Part shown: positions 7,953-16,035 of the stretch, piece by piece
How the letters are laid out: every line of letters begins with the position of its first letter
Position numbering within the stretch: position 1 is the first letter of the stretch
Assembly (NCBI RefSeq): GCF_049671045.1
Contig: NZ_JBATUH010000113.1
Span: 1-53,499, forward strand
Reading direction: 5' to 3'
Origin: Parvibaculum sp049671045
GTDB taxonomy: Bacteria; Pseudomonadota; Alphaproteobacteria; Parvibaculales; Parvibaculaceae
Length of the DNA stretch: 53,499 nt
Made by a program: the position numbers and the translations under genes
Notes under the pieces: model-generated
Seen by the model: only the letters and a program-made list of their open reading frames with translations
The model's database searches: none
Told to the model about the DNA's origin: nothing

Positions 7953-7983
7953 GTCACGGAAAGTGACATGATTTGTGTCACAA
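7953..7983. promoter_or_regulatory. Pair of palindromes in divergent spacer, candidate operator
   Basis: GTCAC-5-GTGAC (7953-7967) is followed by the perfect 11-bp palindrome TTGTGTCACAA (7973-7983). They lie 28-58 nt upstream of the 7925 start and on the promoter side of the pagL-like gene at 8216. Both could be transcription-factor half-sites; no factor is assigned. The rest of the 7926-8215 spacer shows no convincing gene. Confidence 0.35.
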
Positions 7984-8215
7984 CTCAAACATGAACCCCG
8001 TCACGGACGCGCGCCCCGGCCGGAGGCAGGTCGGCGCCGGGAGGGGCGAGGCCCGGAGGGCCATCCGCGCGCGGAAGGGGACCAGAGGCAAATCGGCAAC
8101 AGCCTTGCAAGAATCTTCCGGGATGGCGCAGAATCGGCCGCGGAATGAGTTACTTTCCACGGCGAGCAACCGATAGAGGCAGCCGCAGGACGGGCGGCCG
8201 CAGAAGGGGAACAAG

Positions 8216-8770
8216 GTGCCGAAAAAAAGAGTTTTGATGGCCGCGGCGGCGGTGGGGATCCTGGCGACCGCGAGCGTGCCCGCACTGGCCGCCGACAATC
8301 TCGTCGATGAGGTCAGGATCGGTCTTTACGATCACAATTCGAGCCTCTTCGCCACGAGGCATGAGACAAGCAATCCCGACATCAACGGCGAGGTTCTCTT
8401 CAAGTCGCCGGACTGGCTGTCCTGGGCCTTTGCTCCGCGTCCTGCCATTGGCGCCAATATCAATACGGGCGGCGGCACGAGCATCGCCTATGCGGGCCTC
8501 GCCTGGACATTCGACCTGACGCCCGCGCTCTTCATCGAGGGCTCGTTCGGCGGCGCCATCCACAATGGCGAAACATCCGGCCCGACCAACGGCCGCAGCC
8601 GCATCAACTATGGCTGCCGCTTCATGTTCCACGAGAACGCCTCGGTCGGCTATCGCCTCGACGAGCAATCGAGCCTGATGGTCACGGTCGACCATATGTC
8701 GAATGCGAGCGCCTGCACGCCCAATCCCGGCCTCACCGGCATCGGCGTGCGTTACGGCTTCAAGTTCTGA
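8216..8770 (+). CDS. PagL-like lipid A 3-O-deacylase (acyloxyacyl hydrolase family)
   Basis: 184 aa from the GTG at 8216, preceded by GAAGGGGAAC. A clear signal peptide ends at ALA-AD (residues 24-27). The mature part has the alternating strands of an eight-stranded outer-membrane barrel and ends in GFKF, a terminal aromatic as in many outer-membrane proteins. VDHMSNAS at 158-165 holds the PagL catalytic His-x-Ser (His160, Ser162), and NPGLTGIGV follows at 170. PagL removes the 3-O acyl chain of lipid A in the outer membrane. The gene stands alone and is closed by a strong terminator at 8799. Cys134, Cys167 and the short length are noted; the enzyme assignment rests on the catalytic motif. 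Confidence 0.82.
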   Translation: MPKKRVLMAAAAVGILATASVPALAADNLVDEVRIGLYDHNSSLFATRHETSNPDINGEVLFKSPDWLSWAFAPRPAIGANINTGGGTSIAYAGLAWTFDLTPALFIEGSFGGAIHNGETSGPTNGRSRINYGCRFMFHENASVGYRLDEQSSLMVTVDHMSNASACTPNPGLTGIGVRYGFKF

Positions 8771-8798
8771 CGTCGCGGGCAAGCGGAACACAAAATCG

Positions 8799-8826
8799 AA
8801 GGGCGCCTCTCCAGGTGCCCTTTTTC
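8799..8826 (+). terminator. Intrinsic terminator after the pagL-like gene
   Basis: GGGCGCCT (8801-8808) pairs with AGGTGCCC (8813-8820) around a CTCC loop, with one G-T pair, followed by TTTTT at 8821-8825. It lies 30 bp past the stop codon. Confidence 0.85.
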
Positions 8827-8880
8827 GTGGGAATGCGCCCGTTTCCGGGCGCCATGCGGCGACATGACTCGCCCCGGATT

Positions 8881-8910
8881 TTGCCATCGCCCCCCGCGGG
8901 CGGCTATGCT
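8881..8910 (+). promoter_or_regulatory. Candidate sigma-70-type promoter of the haloalkane dehalogenase gene
   Basis: TTGCCA (8881-8886) and TATGCT (8905-8910) are separated by 18 bp and end 29 nt before the ATG at 8940. This matches housekeeping promoter spacing; no experimental support. Confidence 0.45.
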
Positions 8911-8939
8911 GCCTCCCCCCGGAACGAAACGAGGCCGAT

Positions 8940-9842
8940 ATGACAGCGATTTCGCCCGCCGAACTTCCCAAGCAGACGGTCAATATCGCCGGCCGCCAGA
9001 TGGCCTATGTCGAGATTGGCGAAGGCGATCCCATCGTCTTCCTGCATGGCAATCCGACATCATCCTATCTCTGGCGCAATGTGATGCCGCATCTGAAGGA
9101 TCAGGGCCGCTGCATCGCGCCCGATCTCATCGGCATGGGGGACAGCGACAAGCTCGAGCCTTCCGGGCCCGAACGCTACACCTTTCAGGAGCATCGCCGC
9201 TTTCTCGACGCCTTTCTCGAGGCGGTGAACGTGCGCGAGCGCGTCACCCTCGTCGTTCACGACTGGGGCTCGGCGCTCGGCTTCGACTGGGCGAACCGCC
9301 ACCGCGACGCGGTGGAAGGCATCGCCTATATGGAAGCGATCGTGCGGCCGCTCGCATGGAGCGAATGGAACGAGGCCGCGCGCCGCATTTTTGAGGGGTT
9401 CCGCTCGGAAAAGGGCGAGGAAATGATCCTCGAGCGAAACCTCTTCGTCGAGCGTGTCCTGCCGGGATCGGTCATCCGCAAGCTCGCCGATGAGGAAATG
9501 GAGGTCTATCGCCGCCCCTTCCGCGAGCCGGGCGAGGACAGGCGGCCGACGCTGAGCTGGCCACGCCAGATCCCGCTCGACGGCGAGCCCGAGACGGTGG
9601 CCGCCATCGTGCAGTCCTATGCCGACTACATGGCCGCCAACGACCTGCCCAAGCTCTTCATCAATGCCGATCCGGGATCGATCCTCATCGGCCCCCAGCG
9701 CGAATTCTGCCGGAGCTGGAAGAACCAGACCGAGGTGACCGTGAAGGGCATCCACTTCATCCAGGAAGACAGCCCCCACGAGATCGGCGAGGCCATCGCC
9801 ACATGGCGGAAGAGGTGGCGCGGGGTCCGGGCCGCGGACTAG
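8940..9842 (+). CDS. Haloalkane dehalogenase, HLD-II (LinB/DhaA) type
   Basis: 300 aa alpha/beta-hydrolase. All five HLD-II catalytic residues are visible at LinB-like positions: Asn38 (HGNPTSSYLW), nucleophile Asp108 and halide-binding Trp109 (VVHDWGSALGF), Glu132 (MEAIVRP) and His272 (GIHFIQED). The aspartate nucleophile and Asn/Trp halide pair separate it from esterases and epoxide hydrolases. It hydrolyses carbon-halogen bonds of haloalkanes to alcohol plus halide in the cytoplasm. It is monocistronic, after a terminator and a candidate promoter, with cytochrome b561 60 bp downstream. No alcohol or aldehyde dehydrogenase for a degradation pathway lies next to it, so its natural substrate is open. 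Confidence 0.93.
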   Translation: MTAISPAELPKQTVNIAGRQMAYVEIGEGDPIVFLHGNPTSSYLWRNVMPHLKDQGRCIAPDLIGMGDSDKLEPSGPERYTFQEHRRFLDAFLEAVNVRERVTLVVHDWGSALGFDWANRHRDAVEGIAYMEAIVRPLAWSEWNEAARRIFEGFRSEKGEEMILERNLFVERVLPGSVIRKLADEEMEVYRRPFREPGEDRRPTLSWPRQIPLDGEPETVAAIVQSYADYMAANDLPKLFINADPGSILIGPQREFCRSWKNQTEVTVKGIHFIQEDSPHEIGEAIATWRKRWRGVRAAD

Positions 9843-9902
9843 ACTTCATCGGCAGTCGGATCGCATCCGCGCGAAGGAACAACGGAAAGGTTCGGTGACA
9901 CC

Positions 9903-10457
9903 ATGACCAACGCCGCCACGGCCGCGAATTCCAGCCAGTCCTATTCCGGCGTCGCCAAGCTGTTGCACTGGGCGATCGTCATTCTCATTGGCCTCCTTCT
10001 CTATGCCGGCTGGACGGTTGAGGATCTGCCCAAGGAGGAGCGCCTCGGCGTCATGCAGACCCATGCGGGCCTCGGCCTCACCGTTCTCGTCCTCATGGCC
10101 TCGCGGCTCCTCTGGCGGATCGGCCATCCGGTGCCCGCCCTGCCCGCGGACATGCCGCGCTGGCAGGTTGTCGCGTCCAAGGCGACCCATCACGGGCTCT
10201 ATTTCTTCGTCATCCTTCAGCCGCTGCTGGGGCTCGCGATCACCACCACGTCGAAATTCAACCTGAAGGCATTTGGCGTGCTCGGCCTCCAGATCGCGCC
10301 CAACGAGACCGTTCACAAGATCGGCGAGACGCTGCACGGGATCAACGCCTGGGTGATCGCCGCGCTCATCCTTCTCCACATCGCCGCCGCGCTCTATCAT
10401 CATTTCGTGCGGCGCGACGGCGTGCTGAAGCGCATGCTCCCCTTCGCAAAGGCCTGA
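9903..10457 (+). CDS. Cytochrome b561 family membrane protein
   Basis: 184 aa with four membrane helices and the b561 heme histidines: His22 in LLHW, His54 in QTHAG, and His145 and His159 in LHGINAW and LLHIAAALYHH. Bacterial cytochrome b561 (CybB family) is an inner-membrane diheme protein thought to act as a quinol:superoxide oxidoreductase. The gene follows the dehalogenase by 60 bp and precedes pduO by 9 bp, so cotranscription with pduO is likely. The start ATG at 9903 lacks a strong ribosome site, but the LLHW helix begins only 20 residues in, which fits. Confidence 0.9.
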   Translation: MTNAATAANSSQSYSGVAKLLHWAIVILIGLLLYAGWTVEDLPKEERLGVMQTHAGLGLTVLVLMASRLLWRIGHPVPALPADMPRWQVVASKATHHGLYFFVILQPLLGLAITTTSKFNLKAFGVLGLQIAPNETVHKIGETLHGINAWVIAALILLHIAAALYHHFVRRDGVLKRMLPFAKA

Positions 10458-10466
10458 GCATCAGGA

Positions 10467-11060
10467 ATGGTCACACTCAACAGGATCTACACGCGCACTG
10501 GCGACAAAGGCACGACCTCTCTTGCGACGGGCGAGCGCGTGCCCAAGCACACGCTCAGGATCGAAAGCTACGGCACCGTCGACGAGACCAATGCGGCGAT
10601 CGGCATTGCCCGGCTCGCCACCGCCGATGACGCAAGGCTCGATGCTATGCTGTCGCGCATCCAGAACGATCTTTTCGATCTCGGCGCAGATCTCGCGACG
10701 CCGGGCAAGACGAAGGAAGAACTCGGCTACGAGCCCTTGCGGATCGTCGAGGCGCAGGTGACCCGCCTCGAACACGAGATCGATACGCTGAACGCCAATC
10801 TCGCGCCGCTGCGCTCCTTCGTTCTGCCGGGGGGAACGGCGGCCGCCGCGCATCTTCATCTCGCCCGCGCCATCTGTCGCCGGGCCGAAAGGCTCATGGT
10901 CGCGCTCGAGGCGGCCGAGCCCGGCCTCGTCAGCGAGCCGGCGCTCAAATATGTGAACCGGCTCTCCGATTTCCTTTTCGTTGCCGCCCGATACGTCAAC
11001 TGGGCGCCCGACGGCCGGGGCCCCGGCGACGTGCTCTGGACGCCGGGGGCGAACCGCTGA
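10467..11060 (+). CDS. pduO: Cob(I)alamin adenosyltransferase, PduO type
   Basis: 197 aa. The ATP-binding N-terminal motif TRTGDKGTTSL, SYGTVDETNA, FVLPGGT, CRRAER and YVNRLSDFLFV are all present, the complete PduO signature. The soluble enzyme transfers the adenosyl group of ATP to cob(I)alamin to make adenosylcobalamin. It sits 9 bp after cytochrome b561 and upstream of etfBA. Adenosylcobalamin is needed by the mutases of the ethylmalonyl-CoA pathway (ccr and mcd here; the mutase genes are outside the window) and by the class II ribonucleotide reductase at 27047. AGGA precedes the ATG. Confidence 0.95.
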   Translation: MVTLNRIYTRTGDKGTTSLATGERVPKHTLRIESYGTVDETNAAIGIARLATADDARLDAMLSRIQNDLFDLGADLATPGKTKEELGYEPLRIVEAQVTRLEHEIDTLNANLAPLRSFVLPGGTAAAAHLHLARAICRRAERLMVALEAAEPGLVSEPALKYVNRLSDFLFVAARYVNWAPDGRGPGDVLWTPGANR

Positions 11061-11139
11061 GCGCCCGCGTCAGTAAGTCGCTGTAACGAAAGATATTTCG
11101 GAACTCCGCCAGCGATCGGGCATCGCGCTCCCCATTCCG

Positions 11140-11168
11140 TTGACAGGGGCTTGTAGCGGCTCTAGGTT
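11140..11168 (+). promoter_or_regulatory. Candidate promoter of etfBA
   Basis: A perfect TTGACA (11140-11145) and TAGGTT (11163-11168) are separated by 17 bp. The implied leader to the etfB start is about 185 nt. The rest of the 300-bp spacer 11061-11360 shows no gene. Confidence 0.55.
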
Positions 11169-11360
11169 GCCGCGCTGCAACAACGGCCAAGTCTTCGCGC
11201 TGCCGGTTCTCGTTCCCATCAGGGTCGCCACTTCAAGGGTGCCTTTTCGCGCCGTGGGGGCGGTTTGAGGGCCGCGGCCAAGAGCAACATCACGATCGGT
11301 CGCCGGGGCGGACGAAACCGTTTCGTAACAGCCAGGGCGACGCGCAGGGAGTTTATCTCG

Positions 11361-12110
11361 ATGAAAGTCCTCGTGCCCGTAAAGCGCGTGGTCGACTACA
11401 ACGTCAAGATCCGCGTGAAATCGGATCAGACGGGCGTCGATCTCGCCAATGTGAAGATGTCCATGAACCCCTTTGACGAAATCGCCATCGAAGAGGCGGT
11501 ACGTCTGAAGGAAGCGGGCAAGGCGACCGAGGTCGTCGCGGTGTCGATCGGCGTCGCGCAGGCGACCGAGACGATCCGCACGGCGCTTGCCATGGGCGCC
11601 GATCGCGGCATCCTCGTGAAGACGGACGAGACGGTCGAGCCGATCAACGTCGCCAAGATCCTCAAGGCGATCGTCGAGGCCGAAAAGCCCGACCTCGTCA
11701 TTCTCGGCAAGCAGGCGATCGACGACGACTGCAACCAGACGGGCCAGATGCTCTCGGCTCTTCTCGGCTGGTCGCAGGGCACCTTCGCCTCGAAGCTCGA
11801 ATTCGAGGGCGACAAGCTCCTGCTCACTCGCGAAATCGATGGCGGCCTGCAGACGCTGAAGCTCAACATGCCGGCGATCGTGACCACCGACCTTCGCCTC
11901 AACGAACCGCGCTATGCCTCGCTTCCCAACATCATGAAGGCGAAGAAGAAGCCGATCGACGAGAAGACCCCGGCCGATCTCGGCATCGAGGTGAAGTCGC
12001 ATCTCGACGTTCTGAAGGTGACCGAGCCGCCGCAGCGCCAGGCCGGCATCAAGGTTGAATCTGTCGAGCAGCTCGTGTCGAAGCTCAAGGAAGCGGGAGT
12101 GATCGGATGA
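11361..12110 (+). CDS. etfB: Electron transfer flavoprotein beta subunit
   Basis: 249 aa, the standard length. It begins MKVLVPVKRVVDYNVKI, contains the AMP-binding-region pattern LAMGADRGILV and the conserved GKQAIDDDCNQTGQM segment, and ends with the docking helix. The start at 11361 is chosen because the family begins exactly here; upstream in-frame codons lack homology. ETF beta pairs with ETF alpha to carry electrons from acyl-CoA dehydrogenases (such as Mcd at 5072) to ETF-ubiquinone oxidoreductase. It overlaps etfA by 4 bp (ATGA), so translation is coupled. A TTGACA/TAGGTT promoter lies 190 nt upstream. Confidence 0.97.
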   Translation: MKVLVPVKRVVDYNVKIRVKSDQTGVDLANVKMSMNPFDEIAIEEAVRLKEAGKATEVVAVSIGVAQATETIRTALAMGADRGILVKTDETVEPINVAKILKAIVEAEKPDLVILGKQAIDDDCNQTGQMLSALLGWSQGTFASKLEFEGDKLLLTREIDGGLQTLKLNMPAIVTTDLRLNEPRYASLPNIMKAKKKPIDEKTPADLGIEVKSHLDVLKVTEPPQRQAGIKVESVEQLVSKLKEAGVIG

Positions 12111-13048
12111 CAACGCTGGTTATCGCTGAACACAACAATCAGAACCTCAACGACGCGACCGCCAAGACGGTGACCGCTGCCGCGAAGCTCGGCGGCGAAA
12201 TCCACATCCTCGTCGCCGGTCAGGGCGTGGAGGCGGTTGCGGCCAGCGCCGCGAAGCTCGATGGCGTGGCGAAGGTTCTCGTCGCCGACGACGCGCAATA
12301 TGCGCATCTCAACGCCGAGCCGCTCGCGGCCCTCGTGGTGAGCGTCGCCGGCGCCTATGACGCGATCGTTTCGCCCGCAACGACGTCGGGCAAGAACTTC
12401 ATGCCCCGCGTCGCGGCACTTCTCGACGTGGCGCAGATCTCCGAGATCATCGAGGTCGACGCACCCGATACGTTCAAGCGCCCGATCTATGCCGGCAACG
12501 CGATCCAGACCGTGAAGTCCACGGACGCGAAGAAGGTCATCACCGTCCGCACGACGGCCTTCCCCGCCGCCGCCCAGACCGGCTCGGCCGCGGTCGAGAA
12601 GATCGCCGCCGCCGCCAACCCGGGCCTTTCGGAGTGGGTGAGCGAGAGCCTGACGAAGTCGGATCGCCCCGAGCTCACCTCGGCGAAGATCATCATCTCC
12701 GGCGGCCGCGGCATGCAGTCGGGCGAGAACTTCCAGATGCTGGAAAAGATCGCCGACAAGCTCGGCGCCGCGGTCGGCGCCTCGCGCGCGGCGGTCGATG
12801 CCGGCTTCGTTCCGAACGACTATCAGGTCGGCCAGACCGGCAAGGTCGTCGCCCCGGATCTCTATATCGCCGTCGGCATTTCCGGCGCGATCCAGCATCT
12901 CGCGGGCATGAAGGACTCCAAGGTCATCGTCGCCATCAACAAGGACGAGGAAGCCCCGATCTTCCAGGTGGCGGATTACGGCCTCGTGGCGGACCTCTTC
13001 CAGGCCGTTCCCGCGCTCGAGCAGGAGCTGTCGAAGATCGGCCTCTGA
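12107..13048 (+). CDS. etfA: Electron transfer flavoprotein alpha subunit
   Basis: 313 aa. The C-terminal FAD domain shows the family signature: SGGRGMQSGENF near 205, then GASRAAVDAGFVPNDYQVGQTGK, LYIAVGISGAIQHLAGM and INKDEEAPIFQVADYG. It forms the heterodimeric, FAD-containing ETF with EtfB and accepts electrons from acyl-CoA dehydrogenases. Its ATG overlaps the etfB stop by 4 bp, and a strong terminator follows at 13081, so etfBA is a two-gene operon. Confidence 0.97.
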   Translation: MTTLVIAEHNNQNLNDATAKTVTAAAKLGGEIHILVAGQGVEAVAASAAKLDGVAKVLVADDAQYAHLNAEPLAALVVSVAGAYDAIVSPATTSGKNFMPRVAALLDVAQISEIIEVDAPDTFKRPIYAGNAIQTVKSTDAKKVITVRTTAFPAAAQTGSAAVEKIAAAANPGLSEWVSESLTKSDRPELTSAKIIISGGRGMQSGENFQMLEKIADKLGAAVGASRAAVDAGFVPNDYQVGQTGKVVAPDLYIAVGISGAIQHLAGMKDSKVIVAINKDEEAPIFQVADYGLVADLFQAVPALEQELSKIGL

Positions 13049-13080
13049 GTCCGGAGGACCGGCAAGCCATGAATTGGCGG

Positions 13081-13116
13081 ACGGCGCCGCGGGGCATTCC
13101 CTGCGGCGCCGTTTTT
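13081..13116 (+). terminator. Intrinsic terminator of etfBA
   Basis: ACGGCGCCGC (13081-13090) pairs perfectly with GCGGCGCCGT (13103-13112), followed by a T-run (13112-13116). Confidence 0.9.
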
Positions 13117-13186
13117 GTGTAACGCAGACGATCGGCTATGATGTTGGGGCGCGGAGGAAATCCCGCGCCAGCTTTGGGTGAACGGT

Positions 13187-14062
13187 ATGAATATTCGCAA
13201 GGTCGGTGTTATCGGTGCAGGACAGATGGGCAACGGCATCGCGCATGTCTGCGCGCTGGCGGGCTGCGAGGTGCTTTTGAACGACACTTCGAGGGAGCGC
13301 ATCGAGGCGGGCCTTGCGACGATCAACGGCAACATGACGCGCCAGGTCGCCTCCGGCCGCATCTCCGTTGCCGACCGCGACGCGGCGCTCGACCGCATCT
13401 CCCCCGCGATCAGCTATGAGGATTTCGAGACCGCCGATCTCGTCGTCGAATCCGCGACCGAGAACGAAGTGGTGAAACGCAAGATCTTCGCCGATCTCTG
13501 CCCGCATCTGCGCGAGGATGCGATCATCGCCACCAACACCTCGTCGATCTCCATCACGAGGCTCGCCGCTTCGACCGACCGGCCCGAGCGCTTCATCGGC
13601 ATGCATTTCATGAACCCCGTGCCGGTGATGGAACTCGTCGAACTGGTGCGCGGCATCGCCACGGACGACGCGACCTTCGAATCCGTGCGCGAGCTTGCCG
13701 CCCGCCTCGGCAAGCAGACGGCGAATGCGGAGGATTTTCCGGCCTTCATCGTCAACCGCATCCTGCTGCCGATGATCAACGAAGCTGTCTACACGCTCTA
13801 TGAAGGCGTCGGCTCCGTCGAAAGCATCGACAAGGCCATGCGCCTCGGCGCCAACCATCCCATGGGCCCCTTGCAGCTCGCCGACTTCATCGGCCTCGAC
13901 ACCTGTCTCTCCATCATGCAGGTGCTGCATGACGGTCTTTCGGATTCGAAATACCGCCCCTGCCCGCTTCTCGTGAAATATGTCGAGGCGGGCTGGCTCG
14001 GCCGCAAGACGCGCCGCGGCTTCTACGACTATCGTGGCGACAAGCCGGTGCCGACCCGCTGA
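13187..14062 (+). CDS. 3-hydroxybutyryl-CoA dehydrogenase
   Basis: 291 aa from the ATG at 13187; a GTG at 13178 would add three residues, but GGGTG is better spaced for the ATG. The N-terminal NAD-binding motif GAGQMGNG is at 10-17, the catalytic His140-Glu152 pair is in GMHFMNPVPVMELVE, and the C-terminal 3HCDH domain follows. It interconverts acetoacetyl-CoA and (S)-3-hydroxybutyryl-CoA, in the cytoplasm, and is single-domain rather than fused to a hydratase. Just after etfBA and its terminator, it fits C4-acyl-CoA metabolism feeding crotonyl-CoA for Ccr. It is not the PHB reductase, which is the SDR at 43339. Confidence 0.92.
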   Translation: MNIRKVGVIGAGQMGNGIAHVCALAGCEVLLNDTSRERIEAGLATINGNMTRQVASGRISVADRDAALDRISPAISYEDFETADLVVESATENEVVKRKIFADLCPHLREDAIIATNTSSISITRLAASTDRPERFIGMHFMNPVPVMELVELVRGIATDDATFESVRELAARLGKQTANAEDFPAFIVNRILLPMINEAVYTLYEGVGSVESIDKAMRLGANHPMGPLQLADFIGLDTCLSIMQVLHDGLSDSKYRPCPLLVKYVEAGWLGRKTRRGFYDYRGDKPVPTR

Positions 14063-14183
14063 CCCGGTCCGGCGGGGGCGCATCCCCGCTCCCGACGAGG
14101 AAAACCAAACTTCCTTAACCCTCATCATGTCATGCTTCTCCCGACCGCCCCCGTAAAGAGGCGCGTTAGTTGGGGAAGTTTGG

Positions 14184-14723
14184 ATGAGCATCGGCGGGTT
14201 GGAGGAAGTGAAAGAGGATTTCCGGCTGAGCCGCGGCCCCGAACTTCTCGATGCGCCGAGCCACCCAACGGTGGCGCGGCTTCACGCCTATCTCGAGCAG
14301 AAGCGGCAAGGCCGCCCCTTCACCGATCGCGGCGACATCCGCCCCGCGGAGATCGCGCCCCTGCTGCCGCATCTCGTCGTGCTCGACGTGCTCGATGGCG
14401 GCAATGACTTCCGCGTGAGGATCTGGGGCACGGCGCTTGTCGAACTCATGCGCGAGGAGCGCACGGGCCAGCTCCTCTCGGAATTCGGACGCGAGCCGCG
14501 CATCCCGACCGACGCCACCGAACTGCGCAGGAGATGGCTGACCGTCTCGAAACTGACCCTGAAGCGCCGGGAAGCGATCTTCTTCAGATCGCCGACCGTG
14601 TCGCCCGAACGCGCCTTCATGACCTATCACGGCATGTTCATGCCCCTGACGGCCGGCAACGCGGAAATCGGCCAGATTTTCGGCATCATGGTCAGCGTCC
14701 TCCATACCGGCCGCCAGAAATAG
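14184..14723 (+). CDS. PAS_5-type PAS domain protein (first of a tandem pair)
   Basis: 179 aa, with GGGGAAG upstream of the ATG. Almost the whole length is a single PAS_5-like domain: HPTVARLHAYLEQKRQGRPF, then DIRPAEIAPLLPHLVVLDV, FRVRIWGTALVEL and a C-terminal FGIMVSVLH strand. There is no output domain, signal peptide or membrane segment. Such stand-alone PAS proteins are common in alphaproteobacteria and their ligands and partners are mostly unknown. The next gene is a paralogue in the same orientation 33 bp downstream, so the pair arose by tandem duplication and may be cotranscribed. A TTAAC element at 14115 lies upstream. Confidence 0.78.
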   Translation: MSIGGLEEVKEDFRLSRGPELLDAPSHPTVARLHAYLEQKRQGRPFTDRGDIRPAEIAPLLPHLVVLDVLDGGNDFRVRIWGTALVELMREERTGQLLSEFGREPRIPTDATELRRRWLTVSKLTLKRREAIFFRSPTVSPERAFMTYHGMFMPLTAGNAEIGQIFGIMVSVLHTGRQK

Positions 14724-14756
14724 CGAAGCAGGATTCGTTAACTTCCGAGTCCGACA

Positions 14757-15323
14757 ATGAACTACCGTCCCGGGGTGAGGGATGGCCATGCACGGATTGA
14801 ACTTGATATGGGCAGAGATCCGAGCGACACGCCGAAGCTGGCGGAACCGCTGCGCTATCACGATGCGCCGGAGCATCCCCGCGTCGCCGAACTCGTAGCT
14901 TACTGGAATGCCAAGCGCGGCACGCGGCCGATGCCCGATCGCTCCGACATCGTTCCCGGCGAAATTCCCCGGCTGCTGCCGAACATCGTCATTTGCGAAG
15001 TCCTTCGCGGAGGCGAGGATTTCCGCATGCGCATCTTCGGCACCAAGCTCGTCGAACTCACCGGCGAGGAGCGCACCGGCAGGAGCCTCTCCGATTTCGG
15101 TGCCCGTGCGATCGTCCCGACACGGCCGGAAATCGTGCAGGACCGCTGGCTGGAGGTGATCCGCCGCTCCTACCAGCAGGCGAGGCCCGTTTTCGTCAGC
15201 GGCGCGATGACGAGTTCGGACCGTCCCTACATCGCCTGGCACGCCGTCTCCTGCCCGCTCACAGCGGGCGGCACCGCCGTCAGCCAGCTGATGGGCGGCC
15301 TTTTCGTCGTCGACAAGCGCTGA
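14757..15323 (+). CDS. PAS_5-type PAS domain protein (second of the pair)
   Basis: 188 aa from the ATG at 14757; an in-frame ATG at 14808 (171 aa) is equally possible because neither has a clear ribosome site. It aligns along its length with the preceding protein: HPRVAELVAYWNAKRGTRPM, DIVPGEIPRLLPNIVICEV, FRMRIFGTKLVELTGEERTG. The two keep the shared EERTG core but diverge in the C-terminal half. It is a single sensory-type PAS domain with no output domain. Ligand and partner are unknown. Confidence 0.75.
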   Translation: MNYRPGVRDGHARIELDMGRDPSDTPKLAEPLRYHDAPEHPRVAELVAYWNAKRGTRPMPDRSDIVPGEIPRLLPNIVICEVLRGGEDFRMRIFGTKLVELTGEERTGRSLSDFGARAIVPTRPEIVQDRWLEVIRRSYQQARPVFVSGAMTSSDRPYIAWHAVSCPLTAGGTAVSQLMGGLFVVDKR

Positions 15324-15339
15324 CGGGCCGGGACGGCCC

Positions 15340-15969
15340 TCATTCGACCGAATTCACCCTGAGCGCGGCCTCGATCAGCGCCTTGGCCTCGGGCGCGTCC
15401 CATTCGGCGGGGCCGACCAGCCGGCCGATCTCCCGGCCATCCGGCCCGATCAGCACCGTCGTCGGCAGCCCATAGCCCTTCATCAGGAAGTTCGCCCGCG
15501 CGGACGGATCGTTATAGAGGCTGATGTGGCTGGCCTTCATCTCATCCAGAAAGCCTCTGGCAAGATCGTGGCCGTCCTTGTCGACGCTGAGAGCGACGAC
15601 CTCGAACCGGTCGCCCCCCAGCGCCCCTTCCAGCCGGTCGAGGGTCGGCATCTCCTCCCGGCAGGGCGCGCACCATGTCGCCCAGAGATTGAGAAGCACC
15701 AGCCTGCCGCGAAAATCGGAAAGCCGGACCGTCTTCCGCTCCCCGTCGAGAAATTCGAGATCGGGCACGGGCCGGGGCTCCGCATCGGCCCTGAAATTGG
15801 CCATGGCGCCAGTGGCATAGGGGGCGAGCGAGGCCGCGGCACCGACCGATGACGGCCCCTGCACCGCCGCGCCATTGCCTAGGGGCCGCGCGATCAAGTA
15901 TAGAGCCGCGACGGCCACAAGAGCCGCAGCCGCCAAAATCAGGATAGACTTCGGTCTGGATCCAAACAT
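15340..15969 (-). CDS. tlpA: TlpA-type membrane-anchored thiol-disulfide reductase
   Basis: 209 aa from the ATG at 15969. An N-terminal signal anchor (about 8-26) is followed by a thioredoxin-fold domain with WATWCAPC, redox cysteines Cys100 and Cys103, and the cis-proline loop GLPTTVLIGPDG. It is a periplasm-facing reductase of the TlpA/ResA group, known to keep cytochrome c or Cu-protein cysteines reduced. It is divergent from argH across 66 bp, an arrangement common in alphaproteobacteria. The cytochrome c-bearing dehydrogenase at 51972 is one possible kind of client, but no direct link is seen. Confidence 0.92.
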   Translation of the reverse strand: MFGSRPKSILILAAAALVAVAALYLIARPLGNGAAVQGPSSVGAAASLAPYATGAMANFRADAEPRPVPDLEFLDGERKTVRLSDFRGRLVLLNLWATWCAPCREEMPTLDRLEGALGGDRFEVVALSVDKDGHDLARGFLDEMKASHISLYNDPSARANFLMKGYGLPTTVLIGPDGREIGRLVGPAEWDAPEAKALIEAALRVNSVE

Positions 15970-16035
15970 CGGGCTTCCGACAACTCCCTCCCGCAATGCC
16001 GGGGCCGGGGGCGGGGCGCACCCGGGGACACTGCG

